The notes: generated from the sequence alone by a model not told the origin. A stretch of 64,000 nt of DNA from Roseibium aquae (GCF_008711285.1 NZ_VXDC01000009.1:1-64000); one strand, 5' to 3'. Counted from the stretch's first letter, positions 35,768 to 45,656 are shown. Numbers and translations are program-made.

Positions 35768-36179
35768 GCACCAGCTCCCGCGTTTCCTCGTCCCCGACCT
35801 CGATGGCCCCGCCTTCGGCGGTTCCGGTTGTATTTGCCAAGCCGTCCCGGATCATCGTGTTGATCTGGATAAGATCGGCCAACGATGACACTTCGCCCTG
35901 GCGGAGGCGCTCGATTTCCTTCAGCACCCAGATCCCGATGGAAATCAGATTGGCCCGCATGTTTGCCGGCAAGGCATTCCGTTCGTCGGCCAGACTCTCC
36001 AGCAAGAACACCCAAAGCCGGTTGGTGTAGAAAAGGGCGTCCACAGCGGCCGCGGACGCCGGCCCGACCGTGTGGGCCGCCGCCAGCTTGTCCAACACGG
36101 TTTCGAAGGCAGCCACCTCGTTGGCCCGGTCGTCGGCACAGATTTCATCCATCGTTTCTGCGTAGGACGTTGAAAACAT
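35751..36179 (-). CDS. flaF: Flagellin assembly factor FlaF
   Basis: A 142-residue protein needed for flagellin production or secretion in alphaproteobacteria. Its core (about residues 5-110) carries the flaF pattern, with AVDALFYTNRLWVFLLESLA, then LPANMRANLISIGIWVLKEI and DLIQINTMIRDGL. A further C-terminal tail of about 30 residues (NTTGTAEGGAIEVGDEETRE) goes beyond the usual length of about 115 and is acidic and probably disordered. It overlaps flbT by 17 bases and follows flgL by 45 bases. Confidence 0.93.
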   Translation of the reverse strand: MFSTSYAETMDEICADDRANEVAAFETVLDKLAAAHTVGPASAAAVDALFYTNRLWVFLLESLADERNALPANMRANLISIGIWVLKEIERLRQGEVSSLADLIQINTMIRDGLANTTGTAEGGAIEVGDEETRELVHEDRA

Positions 36180-36224
36180 GTTTCCTCGCTTGGAACGCGG
36201 TCCGGTCTCAGGCCGGCCGCTGGA

Positions 36225-37322
36225 TTACAGGTAGTTGAGCAGGCTCAGGCGCTGCATGCGCGCGCTAACGGCGTAGCTCGTCTCCAGCTGGGTCAACGCG
36301 GTGTTCAGCCGGATCGCGGTTTCTTCCGGGTTGACGTTTTCCAGGCCGTTGATCCGCTTGTTCAGAAGATCCGTTTGCACCGAAAGGCTCTCCGACGCGT
36401 TCTTCACCCGCTCCTGCACGCCGCCCAGCTGCCCCATGAGACCGACGACACTGTTGATCCCGGTTCCCAGCTTCTGGATCGCCTTGTCGACCACGACCTT
36501 GAAGGTCTCGTGATCGAGATTATCCGCTCCGGTTCCCATCACCATGGCAAGACCTGCGGCGATATCGCGGAACGCCCGTTCATTCGCGCTCACGGACGAG
36601 GACACTGATTCTTGTGCTGAAATCCTTGCGGTCATCGGTTGATCGGAAGCGCTCGACCAGTTGGCTGCCCAGTTCGGCTCGGTGGCGGGCGGTGTGATCA
36701 CCGTGGTGCTGAAAACGTCCTCGAAGTCGGTGGTCAGGAAGGCGTCCATGTCGGCCGCCGTGATCACCGATACGCCCGGGTCGTCCGGCCCGGTCAGTCC
36801 ATAGCTGTAGGGCGGAGCATTGAAGAAGGCGGTGAAGGCCGCGTCCATCGCCGCCTTGTTTGGCGCGCCCGGCGCGAAGAAGTCGGTCATGGGCTGTTGA
36901 TCGACGTTGAGGCCGCCAAACAGGTAGCTACCGTTGAGCTGAGTGTTCAGCCGGGAGAGAAACAGGTCCATCGCCCCGCTCGCCTCATTGGCGGCCAGAT
37001 CCGCGCTGCCCTCGGTGTCGCGCATGGCGATCAGGGAGGCGACCAGATCCTGAACGGTGTCCTTGATGTCGCCCATCGCGGCCTGGCTGACGTCCAGCCG
37101 GGAGGCGGTCAGTTCGTTGGTGTCCTTGATCGAGTTCAAGAATATGAACTCGGACCGCAGAGAGACCGCCTCACCGGTCCGCCCTCCCAGATCGAGACCG
37201 ACATCCGCCTTGCGGCCGCTCGCCATTTCCACCTGCAACCGGTTGAGCAGGCTGGTCTGCTTCATGAGTTGCGCCCTGGCCGAATCCGACAGCGCGATGG
37301 TGGAGACAAAGGTCGTTTTCAT
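36225..37322 (-). CDS. flgL: Flagellar hook-associated protein 3, FlgL
   Basis: A 365-residue junction protein between hook and filament. The N-terminal flagellin-like helix is TIALSDSARAQLMKQTSLLN with LQVEMASGRKADVGLDLGGR. The C-terminal helix ETAIRLNTALTQLETSYAVS ends in RMQRLSLLNYL, the flagellin-family terminus. The variable middle is typical of exposed domains. It follows flgK after 6 bases. FlgL is exported through the gate made by FlhA, FliQ and FliR encoded downstream in the same operon. Confidence 0.94.
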   Translation of the reverse strand: MKTTFVSTIALSDSARAQLMKQTSLLNRLQVEMASGRKADVGLDLGGRTGEAVSLRSEFIFLNSIKDTNELTASRLDVSQAAMGDIKDTVQDLVASLIAMRDTEGSADLAANEASGAMDLFLSRLNTQLNGSYLFGGLNVDQQPMTDFFAPGAPNKAAMDAAFTAFFNAPPYSYGLTGPDDPGVSVITAADMDAFLTTDFEDVFSTTVITPPATEPNWAANWSSASDQPMTARISAQESVSSSVSANERAFRDIAAGLAMVMGTGADNLDHETFKVVVDKAIQKLGTGINSVVGLMGQLGGVQERVKNASESLSVQTDLLNKRINGLENVNPEETAIRLNTALTQLETSYAVSARMQRLSLLNYL

Positions 37323-37328
37323 TGAAGG

Positions 37329-38837
37329 TTACCTCGCTACAGCCATGAGATCGTCGAGCATGCGGTCAACCGTGGTAATCAGTTTGGCCGCGGCAGCAAA
37401 AGCGCGCTCGATATCGAGCAGACGGGTCATCTCCTCGTCGATGTTCACGCCCGTCGTGTTCGACAGGTTCTCTGCGGTGCGGTTGACGATGACGGATTGA
37501 ACCTCAAGGTCATTGGTCGCGGCGCTGCGTCTTGCCTCAAGCCAGCTTACCGACGACGCGGCGAAGCCGGACACCGAATCCGTCGGGTCCAGCCCCACAT
37601 TCGGATCGAATGTTGTGCTGGTATTGATCCCGGACAGCATTCCCTGGATCCGGTCGCTGTAGCCGGCCAGATTGGCCGGGTTGTAGTCATAGTTCACCGG
37701 GTCCGACAAACCGCCATTGCGCAACCGGTCCAGATCGCCGCCCTGATCGGGGTCGGCGTTCCTGTTGATCGTAATGGTCGAGGCAAGACCGGTGGTCAGA
37801 CCGGCGGGCAGCACGAGGCCAAGATTGGTCCCAACCGGCACACCTGCACCGGCGCTTTCCACGAAAAGCCCCTGTTGATCCGGACCGCCGCCCCCCGATT
37901 GATCGGCTTCGCGGAACGCAACGATCAATCCGCGGGCGATTTCGTCCAATTGGCTTTGATAGGTGGTCGCCACGTTGTCGCGCAGATCGGCAAGCCCTTT
38001 GATCCTGCCGGATTTCAACTCCATCACCGCGTTGGGGCCTGCGGCCGGCACCCCGTCGATGAAAACCGCATTGCCAACCGTTCCGGCGGCATAGGAAAAG
38101 GTTGTTTCAAAGGTCACGGCCCTTGCCGTGGTCTCGAACAGGGTGATCCCGCTGTCCGTGGTGATGACCATGTCGCCATCGGCCCGCGACAGCGTGGAAA
38201 TGCCGATTTCCTCAGAAAGGCTCAGAAGCACCCGGTCCCGCTCGTCGAGCGCGTCCGTTATATCCGTGCCGATCTGGTTGCCCTGGACAATCTTGTCGTT
38301 GAGGCCTTCGAACTGATCTAGAAGACGGTTGACCTTGGCCACGGAGGCGGCAATGTCCGCGTCCGCTTTGGCCCGTGTCTCCTGCACCGTCCGGGACGCG
38401 TTGTTGAGCGTTTGCGCCATGGTCTGCGCATCGGACAGCAGGCTCTGCGCCAGGATGGTGTTGTTAGGCTCGGACGCGAAGGCCTGAAGGGATTTCTTCA
38501 GGTCTCCGAGTTTTGCGGCCGGCGACATCTCCAGTTCGGTGTCGTTGATCGTCACCGCCAGCGCCGACAAGCCGTCCAGAACGGCCTGTTGCGCGGTGCC
38601 CGAGGATGTGGAGCGCAGCAGGCTGGTGTAGAGCGCCTCGTTGGCCGCCCGCGCGACGCCTTCCACCCGCACCCCGCCGGCTTGCCCGGAATTGGTCACC
38701 AGACTGCTGAGCATCACGGATTTGCGCGAATAGCCGGGGTCTTGGGCCCCGGATACATTCCGGGAGATCACGGAGGTTTCCGATTGCCGGGCCGCAAGAG
38801 CGGATTGCGCAACCTGGAGCGCGACAGACAGGCTCAT
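37329..38837 (-). CDS. flgK: Flagellar hook-associated protein 1, FlgK
   Basis: A 502-residue junction protein. It begins SLSVALQVAQSALAARQSET and VISRNVSGAQDPGYSRKSVM, the N-terminal rod/hook/HAP helix motif. It ends with GVNIDEEMTRLLDIERAFAA and AAKLITTVDRMLDDLMAVAR, the conserved C-terminal helix. The N-terminal ANAxTPGY motif appears as SGAQDPGYSRK. It lies 34 bases after flgE and 6 bases before flgL, the standard rhizobial flgE-flgK-flgL order. Confidence 0.94.
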   Translation of the reverse strand: MSLSVALQVAQSALAARQSETSVISRNVSGAQDPGYSRKSVMLSSLVTNSGQAGGVRVEGVARAANEALYTSLLRSTSSGTAQQAVLDGLSALAVTINDTELEMSPAAKLGDLKKSLQAFASEPNNTILAQSLLSDAQTMAQTLNNASRTVQETRAKADADIAASVAKVNRLLDQFEGLNDKIVQGNQIGTDITDALDERDRVLLSLSEEIGISTLSRADGDMVITTDSGITLFETTARAVTFETTFSYAAGTVGNAVFIDGVPAAGPNAVMELKSGRIKGLADLRDNVATTYQSQLDEIARGLIVAFREADQSGGGGPDQQGLFVESAGAGVPVGTNLGLVLPAGLTTGLASTITINRNADPDQGGDLDRLRNGGLSDPVNYDYNPANLAGYSDRIQGMLSGINTSTTFDPNVGLDPTDSVSGFAASSVSWLEARRSAATNDLEVQSVIVNRTAENLSNTTGVNIDEEMTRLLDIERAFAAAAKLITTVDRMLDDLMAVAR

Positions 38838-38871
38838 GACGAATGCTTCCAGTTAAAGGGGCGGCCCTGCG

Positions 38872-40137
38872 TCAGCGGACCAGATTTACCAGTTCCTGCA
38901 GGAGGTCGGACCCAGCCTTGAAGGATTTGGAATTTGCGCTGTAGGACCGTTGGGACTCGATCATGGCCGTCAGTTCGGTGCCGATATCGGCGTTTGATCC
39001 CTCGAGCGCGCCAACCGTGAGATCGCCCAATCCGGCCTCTCCGGGAAAGCCAACCTGCAGGTCTCCGGATTCATTGGTCACGCGAAACACGTTTCCCGAA
39101 ACCGGCAGGAGCTTGTCGGGAGCCGCCACATCCGCGAGGGGGATCTTGTAGATCGCCCGGCGATCCCCGTTCGAATAGAGGGCAAACAGCGTGCCATCGT
39201 CACCGAAAGCCACATCCTCCACCGACGCCGGTGCGTTGCCATTGGTGTCGACCTCGGTGATGGTGAAGTCCTCGGCAAGCATTGTCGAATTGCTCACATC
39301 CAGCGGGATTGTAGCCCCATTGGGAACTGGAATGCTGATGGGCCCGCCGGCCGTGAGCGATCCGTCCGTTCGCGAGAATGTCAGCGGGCTCGTGACAAGC
39401 GGACCGGCGCCGTAGGGAAAGGGGGTCGCGCCGGCCGACGCGGTGCTCGCGTCGAACACCGAGACTTCCCAGGTCGAATCCGTGGCCGTGTCCGCCGTCT
39501 TGGTATAGTAGATGTCCAACGTCACTTCGTTGCCGAGATTGTCATAGACCACGAGCGAGGTTTTGGCGGAAAAGGCCGACGCGGCCACGTTCGCCGATGG
39601 CAGGGTCGCCGGAATGGCCGCGTCCTCCCGAACGTTGGCCCACAAGGTGGCCTGTGTCGTTTCGGTCGCTTCTAGCTGGTTCTGGGAGACATTGACCCGC
39701 TCCATTCCGCCCAGGCCATTGGCCGCCGGCGCGGGGACATTGCCGTCGGTGACCGGCAGACCTTGGAGATAGTAGCCGGCGGTGTTGATCAGTTCGCCAT
39801 TGTTCGTCTTGACGAATTTGCCCGCCCGCGTAAGCACAGGCTGCCCGTCCTGGCCCTCGACCACGAAAAACCCGTTTCCATCGATCGCAAGATCAAGCCC
39901 CGACGTCGTAAAACTGAGCGTGCCCTGCTGGGAGATGTTGTAGAGCGTCTTGGCCTCGACACCGCCGGAACTGTAGCTGCCACCGCCGGAGTTCACGACG
40001 AGCGACTGAAACTCCGTTTGAGCTTTCTTGTAGCCGGTGGTGCTGGCATTGGCGATGTTGTCCGCCACCGTGCCAAGCTTGGACGCTTGTGCATTCATAC
40101 CGGACACACCGGTCCGCATTACGCCGAAGAGGCTCAT
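38872..40137 (-). CDS. flgE: Flagellar hook protein FlgE
   Basis: A 421-residue hook subunit. The start MSLFGVMRTGVSGMNAQASK with NIANASTTGYKKAQTEFQSL is the conserved rod/hook N-terminus. LDLAIDGNGFFVVEGQDGQP is the FlgE central motif, and ALEGSNADIGTELTAMIESQ with QRSYSANSKSFKAG is the C-terminal helix. The ATG at 40137 has GGGAG 7 bases upstream; the frame is open to 40287, but that extension does not match FlgE. It is the promoter-proximal gene of the long - strand operon ending at the terminator at 29586-29617. No clear sigma-54 or sigma-28 promoter was recognised in the 232 bases upstream. Confidence 0.96.
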   Translation of the reverse strand: MSLFGVMRTGVSGMNAQASKLGTVADNIANASTTGYKKAQTEFQSLVVNSGGGSYSSGGVEAKTLYNISQQGTLSFTTSGLDLAIDGNGFFVVEGQDGQPVLTRAGKFVKTNNGELINTAGYYLQGLPVTDGNVPAPAANGLGGMERVNVSQNQLEATETTQATLWANVREDAAIPATLPSANVAASAFSAKTSLVVYDNLGNEVTLDIYYTKTADTATDSTWEVSVFDASTASAGATPFPYGAGPLVTSPLTFSRTDGSLTAGGPISIPVPNGATIPLDVSNSTMLAEDFTITEVDTNGNAPASVEDVAFGDDGTLFALYSNGDRRAIYKIPLADVAAPDKLLPVSGNVFRVTNESGDLQVGFPGEAGLGDLTVGALEGSNADIGTELTAMIESQRSYSANSKSFKAGSDLLQELVNLVR

Positions 40138-40369
40138 GGAGAAACTCCCGTTTCCAATCTGACTGCCCGCATTCAAGCGTTCAAAACTTGTGTGAGGCTG
40201 TCGGACGAAGAAACGGGGGCGAATGGCCAGACGGCCCGCCGCGTTTTGGCCGCCGCGGCCCGGACCGCGCGCTGCCGCCAACGTCAACGCGGCGAACGTG
40301 GCGGGCGCCGCCGATGGAGGGCGCTCCGCCCACGGGCGAAGGCTCTATCCGGGTCGCCCGCCCGCCAAT

Positions 40370-41188
40370 CTAGCCGATCAGGGCGTTGGTGAGCGCGCTC
40401 CCGGGGTCGGCAAGGCCATCGATGACGTTGAAATGGTGGCGGTCCTCTTCATAGACGGCGCGCACGTGCGCGCCCTTGCGCTTCCAGCATTCCTCGAGCA
40501 GCCGTGTCTGCCGCAAGAATTCCGGGCGCTCCTGCGCGCCGACCCAACAAACGGTGTCGATGCCACCGGCCGGATCCTGCAGGGCCGCGCTTTCCTCGAC
40601 GGCCTGTTGAAGATCAAGGCGCAGGTCGTCATTCATCTTCGTCAGCTGCAGCGGTTCCAGATGATGAAGGCCCGAGATGGACACGACCCGTTTGACCCGC
40701 ACGCGCAGGTCCGCGGCGAGCGGCGCATTGGCGCAGGCCATCCTGCTCACCAGATGCCCGCCTGCCGAATGCCCGGCCAGATGTATCGGCCCCCTCACCT
40801 TTTCCGCCGCGGCTGCGAGAGCCGCGGCCACTTGCCATGTCATGTCGGGAAGGCGCGCCTCGGGTGCCAGAACATAGCTCGGCAATGCAACGGCCCAGCC
40901 ATGGGCCAACGGCCCCTTGGCCAGATGCGACCAGAAGGATTTGTCGAATTTCAACCAGTAGCCACCATGCACAAACACCACCAGCCCCCTGGCTTCTTCG
41001 TCCGGCCAGAACAGGTCGAAGACCTCCCGTGGATGGGTCCCGTAGGCGCAGTCCAGTTCTTTTCGGGGATGCGTGTTTCGAAAGTTTTGGGCCAAATCCG
41101 TCCAAAGATCGGGATACCCCATGGCGTTGGCTATGTAAGGTCCGTTTGCGAAAGCATCGTCCCAATCAATTCCGCTCAAATCCGGCAT
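40370..41188 (-). CDS. Alpha/beta hydrolase, probable arylformamidase (N-formylkynurenine hydrolase)
   Basis: A 272-residue cytoplasmic hydrolase. The oxyanion motif HGGYW is at [20 protein letters not shown], the nucleophile serine at [12 protein letters not shown], and the catalytic histidine in [11 protein letters not shown], the arrangement of alpha/beta-hydrolase formamidases of the yeast Bna7 and mammalian AFMID kind. It would convert N-formyl-L-kynurenine to kynurenine plus formate. This fits the tryptophan dioxygenase and kynureninase genes on the facing operon, which lacks the unrelated metal-dependent KynB. The ATG at 41188 with GGGGAG 5 bases upstream is preferred to a TTG further up. 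It is divergent from the aminobenzoyl-CoA operon. The substrate is inferred from context. Confidence 0.78.
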   Translation of the reverse strand: MPDLSGIDWDDAFANGPYIANAMGYPDLWTDLAQNFRNTHPRKELDCAYGTHPREVFDLFWPDEEARGLVVFVHGGYWLKFDKSFWSHLAKGPLAHGWAVALPSYVLAPEARLPDMTWQVAAALAAAAEKVRGPIHLAGHSAGGHLVSRMACANAPLAADLRVRVKRVVSISGLHHLEPLQLTKMNDDLRLDLQQAVEESAALQDPAGGIDTVCWVGAQERPEFLRQTRLLEECWKRKGAHVRAVYEEDRHHFNVIDGLADPGSALTNALIG

Positions 41189-41212
41189 ATGGCTCCCCTT
41201 GTTCAATCAATG

Positions 41213-41225
41213 GCCGATAATCGGC
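41213..41225. promoter_or_regulatory. Palindrome over the presumed promoter of the formamidase gene
   Basis: GCCGAT-A-ATCGGC is a perfect 6-1-6 inverted repeat 25 bases upstream of the formamidase start. On the - strand, a possible -35 TTGTTC and -10 GATTAT with a 17-base spacer overlap it, so a bound regulator could block this promoter. Confidence 0.4.
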
Positions 41226-41261
41226 GCCGGGCCCGTTTCGAACAATCCAATTATTTTAAGC

Positions 41262-41290
41262 TTGAACTATTTAGGGCTCAACAATACACT
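41262..41290 (+). promoter_or_regulatory. Promoter of the aminobenzoyl-CoA/kynurenine operon with a partial inverted repeat
   Basis: TTGAAC (41262-41267) and TACACT (41285-41290) form -35 and -10 boxes with a 17-base spacer, about 53 bases upstream of the operon's first ATG. An imperfect inverted repeat TTGAACT/GGGCTCAA (41262-41281) overlaps the -35 box and spacer, a position suited to the MarR repressor encoded in the operon. Confidence 0.5.
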
Positions 41291-41342
41291 CATAGCCGAA
41301 CACGCCCCGCTGGGCGACCGTGGAAATTGGGGGAGACTGTTG

Positions 41343-43640
41343 ATGCGTATCGCGTGTCTGGGAGGCGGGCCCGCCGGGCTCTATTTCGCGATTTCGATGA
41401 AGCTGCGCGATCCGTCCCACGAGATTGTCGTGATCGAGCGCAACAAGGCCAACGACACATTCGGCTGGGGCGTCGTGCTCTCCGATGACGCGCTGGACAA
41501 TCTTCAGACCAACGACCCTAAGAGCGCCGAGGCGATCCGCGCCAACTTCGCCTATTGGGATGATATCGCCGTCGTTCATGACGGCGTGCGGACCGTGTCC
41601 GGCGGCCATGGCTTTGCCGGTATCGGGCGCAAGAAGATGTTGGTTCTGCTGCAGGAGCGCGCGCGGGAACTGGGAATCGAACTCCTGTTCGAAACCGAAT
41701 TCGACGACGTGGAGGCGTTCAAGCGGGACTACGATCTTGTGGTGGCCTGCGATGGCCTTAATTCCAGGATCCGCACGAAATACGCCGAGCACTTCAAACC
41801 GCAGATCGACCTGCGCAAGTGCAAGTTTATCTGGCTCGGCACCCATCAAAAGTTCGACGACGCCTTCACCTTCATTTTCGAAAAGACCGAGCATGGCTGG
41901 ATCTGGGGCCATGTCTATCAGTTCGACGAGGACACGGCGACCTTCATTGTCGAGTGCGCCCAGGACACCTGGGACAGGTTCGGCTTCGAGGCGATGTCAA
42001 AGGACGAGATCATCGCAACTTGCGAAAAAGTCTTCGCCGATCACCTGGGCGGGCACAGCCTGATGTCGAATGCGGCGCATCTGCGGGGCTCCGCGGTCTG
42101 GATGAACTTCCCCAGGGTCCTGTGCGAGCGCTGGTATCACGACAATGTTGTGCTGCTGGGCGATGCCTCGGCGACCGCGCATTTTTCCATTGGCTCGGGG
42201 ACCCGCCTTGCCTTCGACAGCGCGATTGCCTTGGCCGACTACCTGCATTCGGAACCGACTTTGGAAGCGGCGTTCGAACGCTACCAGGAAGAACGGCGGC
42301 TTGAAGTCCTGCGTCTGCAGTCCGCGGCCCGCAACTCGCTGGAATGGTTCGAGGAAGTGGAACGCTACCTCGATCTGGATCCTGTGCAGTTCAATTATTC
42401 GCTCCTTACCCGCTCCCAGCGCATCAGCCACGAAAACCTGCGCCTGCGCGATCCGCAATGGCTGCGTTCGGCGGAGAAGTGGTTTCAGGATCAGGCTGGC
42501 GCCCCGGCCAACGGCCCAGTCCGCCCGCCCATGTTCGCGCCGTTCCAGTTGCGCGGGATGACGCTGGCCAATCGCGTGGTCGTGTCTCCCATGGCGCAAT
42601 ACAAGGCTGTGGACGGCTGCCCGACCGATTGGCACCTGATCCACTATGGCGAACGGGCCAAGGGCGGCGCTGGACTTGTCTATACCGAAATGACCTGCGT
42701 CTCGGACTCGGGCCGCATCACGCCCGGTTGTCCCGGGCTTTATGCCCCGGAGCATGAATCGGCCTGGAAACGCCTAACTGATTTCGTCCACACGGAAACG
42801 AATGCCCGGATCTGCTGCCAGATCGGCCATTCGGGCCGCAAGGGTTCCACCAATCTTGGCTGGGAGGGCATGGATACCCCGCTCAAGGACGGCAACTGGG
42901 ATCTGGTCTCGGCCTCCGCCCTGCCCTGGTCGCCCGGCAATGCCGTGCCGCGTGAGATCACCCGGCCGGAGATGGACACGATCCGCGACCAGTTTGTCGC
43001 GGCGACCGAAATGGCCGAGCGTGCCGGGTTCGACATGGTGGAACTGCACGCCGCCCACGGCTACCTGATCTCCTCGTTCATCTCCCCGGTCTCAAACACA
43101 CGCAGCGACGAGTATGGCGGCAGCCTGGAAAGCCGGATGCGTTATCCGCTGGAGGTGTTCAAGGCCATGCGGGCCGTCTGGCCGAAAGAAAAACCCATGT
43201 CCGTCCGGATCTCCGCAAACGACTGGGTGGGCGAGGACGGCATCACACCGGACGACGCGGTCGAGGTCGGCAAAATGTTCAGCGCCGCGGGGGCCGATAT
43301 CATCGACGTTTCGGCGGGTCAAACGACCATCGAAGCCAAGCCGGTCTATGGCCGGATGTTCCAGACCCCCTTCTCCGACCGGATCCGCAACGAGGCCGGG
43401 ATCAGCACGATGGCCGTCGGCAACATTTATGAGGCCGATCATGTGAACTCGATCCTGATGGCCGGACGCGCCGATCTTGTCTGCGTGGGGCGCCCGCATC
43501 TGGCCGACCCCTATTGGACGCTCCATGAAGCCGCCAAGATCGGTGACCGCCACGCGGATTGGCCGCTGCCCTACCTGGCTGGCCGCGATCAAGCCTGGCG
43601 GCTGGCCGAGCGGGAAGCCGAAACCGTGGTGAAGGTCTGA
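41343..43640 (+). CDS. Bifunctional FAD monooxygenase / old-yellow-enzyme reductase, probable 2-aminobenzoyl-CoA monooxygenase/reductase
   Basis: A 765-residue fusion. Residues 1 to about 385 are a flavoprotein monooxygenase with the FAD motif [14 protein letters not shown] at the very start and [20 protein letters not shown] as the GD motif. Residues about 394-765 are an old-yellow-enzyme reductase starting [20 protein letters not shown] and including [20 protein letters not shown] and [20 protein letters not shown]. The same layout is known for 2-aminobenzoyl-CoA monooxygenase/reductase of Azoarcus, which hydroxylates and then reduces anthraniloyl-CoA. A related fusion is annotated salicylyl-CoA 5-hydroxylase. 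KynA and KynU in the same operon make anthranilate the better substrate. The ATG at 43 codons' depth matches the family; the open frame upstream does not. Confidence 0.9.
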   Translation: MRIACLGGGPAGLYFAISMKLRDPSHEIVVIERNKANDTFGWGVVLSDDALDNLQTNDPKSAEAIRANFAYWDDIAVVHDGVRTVSGGHGFAGIGRKKMLVLLQERARELGIELLFETEFDDVEAFKRDYDLVVACDGLNSRIRTKYAEHFKPQIDLRKCKFIWLGTHQKFDDAFTFIFEKTEHGWIWGHVYQFDEDTATFIVECAQDTWDRFGFEAMSKDEIIATCEKVFADHLGGHSLMSNAAHLRGSAVWMNFPRVLCERWYHDNVVLLGDASATAHFSIGSGTRLAFDSAIALADYLHSEPTLEAAFERYQEERRLEVLRLQSAARNSLEWFEEVERYLDLDPVQFNYSLLTRSQRISHENLRLRDPQWLRSAEKWFQDQAGAPANGPVRPPMFAPFQLRGMTLANRVVVSPMAQYKAVDGCPTDWHLIHYGERAKGGAGLVYTEMTCVSDSGRITPGCPGLYAPEHESAWKRLTDFVHTETNARICCQIGHSGRKGSTNLGWEGMDTPLKDGNWDLVSASALPWSPGNAVPREITRPEMDTIRDQFVAATEMAERAGFDMVELHAAHGYLISSFISPVSNTRSDEYGGSLESRMRYPLEVFKAMRAVWPKEKPMSVRISANDWVGEDGITPDDAVEVGKMFSAAGADIIDVSAGQTTIEAKPVYGRMFQTPFSDRIRNEAGISTMAVGNIYEADHVNSILMAGRADLVCVGRPHLADPYWTLHEAAKIGDRHADWPLPYLAGRDQAWRLAEREAETVVKV

Positions 43641-44380
43641 TGATCGCCGGCAAACATGTCGTGATCTCCGGCGGCGGGACCGGTGTGGGCGCGGCCGTCG
43701 CCAAAACCTTTGCCGGCGCCGGGGCTCGGGTTTGTATTCTCGGCCGCACGGAGGAAACACTCAAGGCCCAGAACCTGCCTTATGCGGTATGCGACGTGAC
43801 CAAGGCGGACGACGTCAAAGCCGCTTTGGAGAAGGCCCGGAAGGAGTTTGGCGTCATAGATATCGCCATCGCCAATGCCGGTGCGGCGGAAAGCGTGCCC
43901 TTTTCAAAGATGGACCAGGGCACGCTGGAGCGCATGATGGCGGTCAACGTGACCGGTGTGTTCAATCTCTGGCAGGCGGCCTTTTACGACATGAAGGCCG
44001 CCGGTTGGGGCCGCATGATCGCTATAGCCTCGACCGCCGGACTCAAGGGCTACCCTTATGTCTCGGGCTACTGCGCGGCCAAACACGCGGTGGTTGGCCT
44101 GACCCGGTCAATCGCCATGGAACTGGGCCCGACGGGCATCACGGCCAATGCGATTTGTCCCGGTTTCGTCGAGACGCCCATGCTGGAACGCTCGATCGAA
44201 ACCATTGTCGCAAAAACCGGGATGAGCCGCGACCTGGCCGCCAAAAGCCTGCGGAAAGGCAACCCGCAGGACCGCTTCATCCAGACCGGCGAGGTCGCCG
44301 ATGCCGCGTTGTGGCTATGTTCCGAAGGCGCCCGCTCTGTCAATGGCCATACCCTTACCTTGTCGGGGGGCGAAATATGA
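43640..44380 (+). CDS. Short-chain dehydrogenase/reductase (3-hydroxyacyl-CoA dehydrogenase-like)
   Basis: A 246-residue NAD(P)-dependent enzyme. The TGxxxGxG variant is VVISGGGTGVGAAVAKTFAG. The catalytic residues are in IANAG, Ser in MIAIASTAGLKGYPY, and Tyr and Lys in SGYCAAKHAVVGLTRS. It shares a base with the gene before (TGATG) and overlaps the MarR gene by four bases. In the aminobenzoyl-CoA pathway it could oxidise the hydroxyacyl-CoA intermediate formed after ring reduction or during beta-oxidation. The family alone cannot fix the substrate. Confidence 0.88.
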   Translation: MIAGKHVVISGGGTGVGAAVAKTFAGAGARVCILGRTEETLKAQNLPYAVCDVTKADDVKAALEKARKEFGVIDIAIANAGAAESVPFSKMDQGTLERMMAVNVTGVFNLWQAAFYDMKAAGWGRMIAIASTAGLKGYPYVSGYCAAKHAVVGLTRSIAMELGPTGITANAICPGFVETPMLERSIETIVAKTGMSRDLAAKSLRKGNPQDRFIQTGEVADAALWLCSEGARSVNGHTLTLSGGEI

Positions 44381-44853
44381 CCGCGCGGATCCCCATGAAC
44401 GAGACCGAACCCGTCTCAAAAACACGGTTGCGGTTGTGGCTGAAGCTGTTGAAAGCAAGCAACCGGATCGAGGACGAAATCCGGCGGAAACTGCGTGAGG
44501 ACTACCAGTCGACTTTGCCCAGGTTCGACGTCATGTCGGCCCTGTTCCGTTATCCGGACGGGCTCAAGATGAGCGAGATTTCGGATCTTCTACGGGTCTC
44601 GAACGGCAACATCACCGGGATCGTCGACCGCTTGACGCAGGAAGGGCTCGCGGAAAGGGCCTCCGTTCCCGGCGACCGGCGCGCCTCGCTGGTCCGGTTG
44701 ACCGATACGGGCCGCAGCGCGTTTGCCGAGCACGCGGCCGCCCATGAGGGCTGGATCGACCGGCTTTTGACCGGCCTCAGCGAAGAGGACACCGCAGCCA
44801 TGATCGCCCGCCTCGACAAGCTCATCGATACCTTGGAGGATCCCCGCCCGTGA
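44377..44853 (+). CDS. MarR family transcriptional regulator
   Basis: A 158-residue winged-helix repressor. The core runs from [20 protein letters not shown] through [20 protein letters not shown], the recognition helix, to the wing [17 protein letters not shown]. Flanking helices would make the dimer. It lies inside the aminobenzoyl-CoA operon with four-base overlaps on both sides, so it is very likely autoregulated. CoA thioesters of aromatic acids are common ligands of MarR proteins in such clusters, so anthraniloyl-CoA is a reasonable inducer. Its site may be the inverted repeat at 41262-41281. Confidence 0.92.
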   Translation: MTARIPMNETEPVSKTRLRLWLKLLKASNRIEDEIRRKLREDYQSTLPRFDVMSALFRYPDGLKMSEISDLLRVSNGNITGIVDRLTQEGLAERASVPGDRRASLVRLTDTGRSAFAEHAAAHEGWIDRLLTGLSEEDTAAMIARLDKLIDTLEDPRP

Positions 44854-45656
44854 CCACACGCACCGATGTGACCCACTTCAACTGCACGCTGGCGGACGGC
44901 ATTGCCCGCATCTCGCTCAACCGTCCCGAACGGAAGAACCCGCTGACCTTCGACAGCTACGCCGAGCTTCGCGACTGGTTCCGGGATCTGCACTACGCCG
45001 AGGACGTGCATGTGGTGGTCTTTGAGGGCAATGGCGGCAATTTCTGTTCCGGCGGGGACGTGCACGACATTATCGGGCCGCTCACGAAAATGAGCATGAA
45101 GGAGCTGATGGCCTTCACCCGCATGACGGGCGATCTGGTCAAGGCCATGATGAATTGCGGCAAGCCGGTCATCGCGGCCGTGGAAGGCGTGTGCGCCGGG
45201 GCCGGCGCGATCATCGCGATGGCCTCAGACATCCGCATCGCGGCCACGGATGCCAAGGTCGCCTTCCTGTTCAATCGGGTCGGTCTGGCCGGCTGCGACA
45301 TGGGCGCCTGCGCGATCCTGCCCCGCATTGTCGGCCAGGGCCGGGCCGCCGAGCTGCTTTACTTCGGCCGCTCACTCGGGGCCGAGGAAGGTCACGCCTG
45401 GGGGTTCTTCAACCGGGTTGTCGAACAGGACAAGCTGGCGGAAACCGCGCTCGACATGGCGCAAAAACTCGCCGACGGACCCAATTTCGCCAACATGATG
45501 ACCAAGACGATGCTGAACCAGGAATGGTCCATGTCCATCGAACAGGCGATCGAGGCCGAGGCGCAGGCACAGGCGATCTGCATGCAGACACAGGATTTCC
45601 ACCGGGCCTATCACGCATTCGTTGCCAAGGAACGGCCGGTGTTCGAGGGCAACTGA
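44850..45656 (+). CDS. Crotonase-family protein with non-standard active site
   Basis: A 268-residue enoyl-CoA hydratase/isomerase-family protein. The CoA-binding and oxyanion-hole segments are [20 protein letters not shown] and [20 protein letters not shown]. The two glutamates of true hydratases are replaced: the first by Ile in GAGAIIAM, the second by Asn in FLFNRVGL. An Asp is present in [10 protein letters not shown], near the catalytic Asp position of PaaG and of MenB/BadI-type enzymes. It is therefore more likely a C-C hydrolase, isomerase or other crotonase than a simple hydratase. The start is a GTG overlapping the MarR stop (GTGA). It may act on the cyclic keto-acyl-CoA made by the fusion enzyme. 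Confidence 0.85.
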   Translation: MTTRTDVTHFNCTLADGIARISLNRPERKNPLTFDSYAELRDWFRDLHYAEDVHVVVFEGNGGNFCSGGDVHDIIGPLTKMSMKELMAFTRMTGDLVKAMMNCGKPVIAAVEGVCAGAGAIIAMASDIRIAATDAKVAFLFNRVGLAGCDMGACAILPRIVGQGRAAELLYFGRSLGAEEGHAWGFFNRVVEQDKLAETALDMAQKLADGPNFANMMTKTMLNQEWSMSIEQAIEAEAQAQAICMQTQDFHRAYHAFVAKERPVFEGN

